Positions 62,883 to 64,000 of a stretch of 64,000 bases of DNA are shown here, piece by piece. The stretch lies in the NCBI GenBank assembly GCA_022605425.2, contig JAKIMF020000001.1, positions 2,172,501 to 2,236,500 on the forward strand. Reading direction: 5' to 3'. The notes under the pieces were generated by a model that was not told where the DNA came from, did no database searches, and was given only the letters and a program-made list of their open reading frames with translations. Every line of letters starts with the position of its first letter. Position 1 is the stretch's first letter. The DNA comes from Hamiltosporidium tvaerminnensis (taxonomy: Eukaryota; Microsporidia; Dubosqiidae). The position numbers and the translations under genes are program-made.

Positions 62883-64000
62883 ATGGGTAGAAAGAAAAAT
62901 GTTAGCAGCGAAATATCGAATAATACCAAAATAAAGGCTGCAAACGACGCTGATGAGGTGAAAAAGAGTGATAGTGAGATACAAAAATGTAAGCTACACC
63001 CACCGGCGATTCCCCTACCTTCCTCCTCCTACACAACAATAACACCTCCACCACCAAGCCAAACATGCAGTAAAATGCAAAATAGTGGGCTTGACACCTT
63101 ACCTTCGCCTAATGCACCAGTTCCCTCTTCGGTTGAAGTCTCTGCGTGCGAGCCATCGTACGACATGACAAGCCCCTGTAGTCTAGCTATTCCGGAAGGT
63201 AACAGGCTAATGGCATTGCGGACGATATTCGATTCTGTAACAGCCGACCTGAAGGAATGGCCTCGAATTGTTTTTTTTGCAGTACAGACAAGGTTTGAAA
63301 GAATGCCAAGAAATGGCTGGACAGAGCTTCACAGGTACTATAATGAGAAATTTGGCTGCACTGAAACTCTCGAAGTGTTAAAAAAATTGGTACAAAGTGA
63401 GATGGGAAAGGATGTAAAATCAGAAGAGAATGGAGAGCGACGTAGAATCGCCACTTGTCTCGCTGATACATGCACCTTGACCGACACCACGGAGTACATA
63501 AACCTGAGAGATAAATTCTTGAGTAAAATCAAAGAAATCTCTGAGAACGAAATTGGAAAAGTGGTGGTCCGAACTAGAAAACATCCAAATGAATTGGTTG
63601 ATAGTAAAGTTCTAGATCTCATAAATCGAGTAGTCGGTGAATATGCAGGAGCTCATGTACCTGAGTCAATTACGGAAGCCGCGTATATCATGCAAGCTGC
63701 GCAGGTATGCTATGACGAGGCAACACGTAAAGAGAAGCCTAGATCCGCTTGGAAGGAAAACATAGAAAGTAAAATTTCTAAGTTAGTACTTTCCAAAGAT
63801 CTCCTCGAGAAAGCTCGTAAGCAGGAAAAGCTCTCCACTTCGGAAACGAAGAGCCTTAAGAAAATCATGCGAGAGTTTAATTTAAACTTGAGCAGCGTAA
63901 CTGATCTTTCTGAGGCTTTAGTTAAGAAGAATGAGTCTTTGAATGTTTACGAGAAAAAAATTACGATGTATAAAAGTAGGAAGCAATTCCGAAAAAAGAA
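62883..64000 (+). CDS. N-terminal part of a second near-identical R2/R4-like retrotransposon ORF, cut by the window edge
   Basis: The frame from ATG 62883 is open to the window end (372 codons) and equals the N-terminus of the intact copy at 14577 except for scattered substitutions, such as Thr to Ser and Pro to Leu near residues 100-125, Ala to Val near 170, and His to Tyr plus Glu to Lys near the edge. It covers the Lys-rich start, the Pro/Ser-rich segment (PPAIPLPSSSYTTITPPPPS) and the helical region before the reverse transcriptase. The catalytic domains lie outside the window. Near-identity over more than 1 kb implies recent transposition. Confidence 0.88.
   Translation, partial: MGRKKNVSSEISNNTKIKAANDADEVKKSDSEIQKCKLHPPAIPLPSSSYTTITPPPPSQTCSKMQNSGLDTLPSPNAPVPSSVEVSACEPSYDMTSPCSLAIPEGNRLMALRTIFDSVTADLKEWPRIVFFAVQTRFERMPRNGWTELHRYYNEKFGCTETLEVLKKLVQSEMGKDVKSEENGERRRIATCLADTCTLTDTTEYINLRDKFLSKIKEISENEIGKVVVRTRKHPNELVDSKVLDLINRVVGEYAGAHVPESITEAAYIMQAAQVCYDEATRKEKPRSAWKENIESKISKLVLSKDLLEKARKQEKLSTSETKSLKKIMREFNLNLSSVTDLSEALVKKNESLNVYEKKITMYKSRKQFRKK

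Overview
The window looks like nuclear DNA of a microsporidian with an expanded, repeat-rich genome. It is very AT-rich. Its genes are compact, intronless and shorter than their fungal or animal counterparts, and they are separated by long non-coding stretches. Ten of the assigned gene starts (plus a partial gene at the left edge) have a CCC-type motif (or GGG on the sense strand) 1 to 30 nt before the ATG, a signal known from microsporidia. The genus cannot be fixed from sequence alone; a large-genome lineage such as Hamiltosporidium or Astathelohania is an inference.

Recognisable cellular genes from left to right: an edge-truncated gene (1-108, -), DNA polymerase alpha subunit B (1579-2868, -), a leucine-rich-repeat-like pseudogene broken by two in-frame stops (5916-8111, +), U3 snoRNP protein UTP10/HEATR1 (14692-18072, +), a secreted acidic protein (19299-19736, +), an ABC1/ADCK-type kinase (23909-25318, +), proteasome lid subunit RPN7 (31635-32747, -), a BRAP2/ETP1-type RING-UBP ubiquitin ligase (33475-34842, +), NAT10/KRE33 RNA acetyltransferase (35320-37926, +), a secreted Ser/Thr-rich protein (38861-39322, +), a small hypothetical protein (40555-40971, -), ribose-5-phosphate isomerase (45809-46453, +), a glycerol-3-phosphate/lysophosphatidate acyltransferase (48232-49575, +), and a minus-strand series of BUD31, a syntaxin, RNA polymerase III subunit RPC6, an inositol-polyphosphate 5-phosphatase and a small CPAP/TCP10-like G-box protein (52090-59608).

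Much of the rest is mobile DNA. One R2/R4(Dong)-like non-LTR retrotransposon with a C-terminal restriction-like endonuclease is intact at 10774-14584 and flanked by a 13-bp target-site duplication. A second near-identical copy enters at 62883 and leaves at the window edge. At least six further copies are truncated or decayed. Three of the fragments start at almost the same internal position, just before the endonuclease domain. A SINE-like element sits inside one fragment. A decayed Tc1/mariner-type transposase lies at 42336-43499. Two non-coding dispersed families (about 680 bp with five copies, about 200 bp with two to three copies) and several short tandem repeats fill intergenic space.

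The cellular genes are ordinary housekeeping genes with no operon logic (replication, ribosome biogenesis, protein degradation, splicing, Pol III transcription, membrane traffic, lipid and inositol metabolism). The most unusual items are the common breakpoint of the retroelement fragments, the pair of secreted proteins sharing a C-terminal motif, the G-box protein in a lineage without centrioles, and the ABC1-family kinase in a lineage thought to lack coenzyme Q synthesis.
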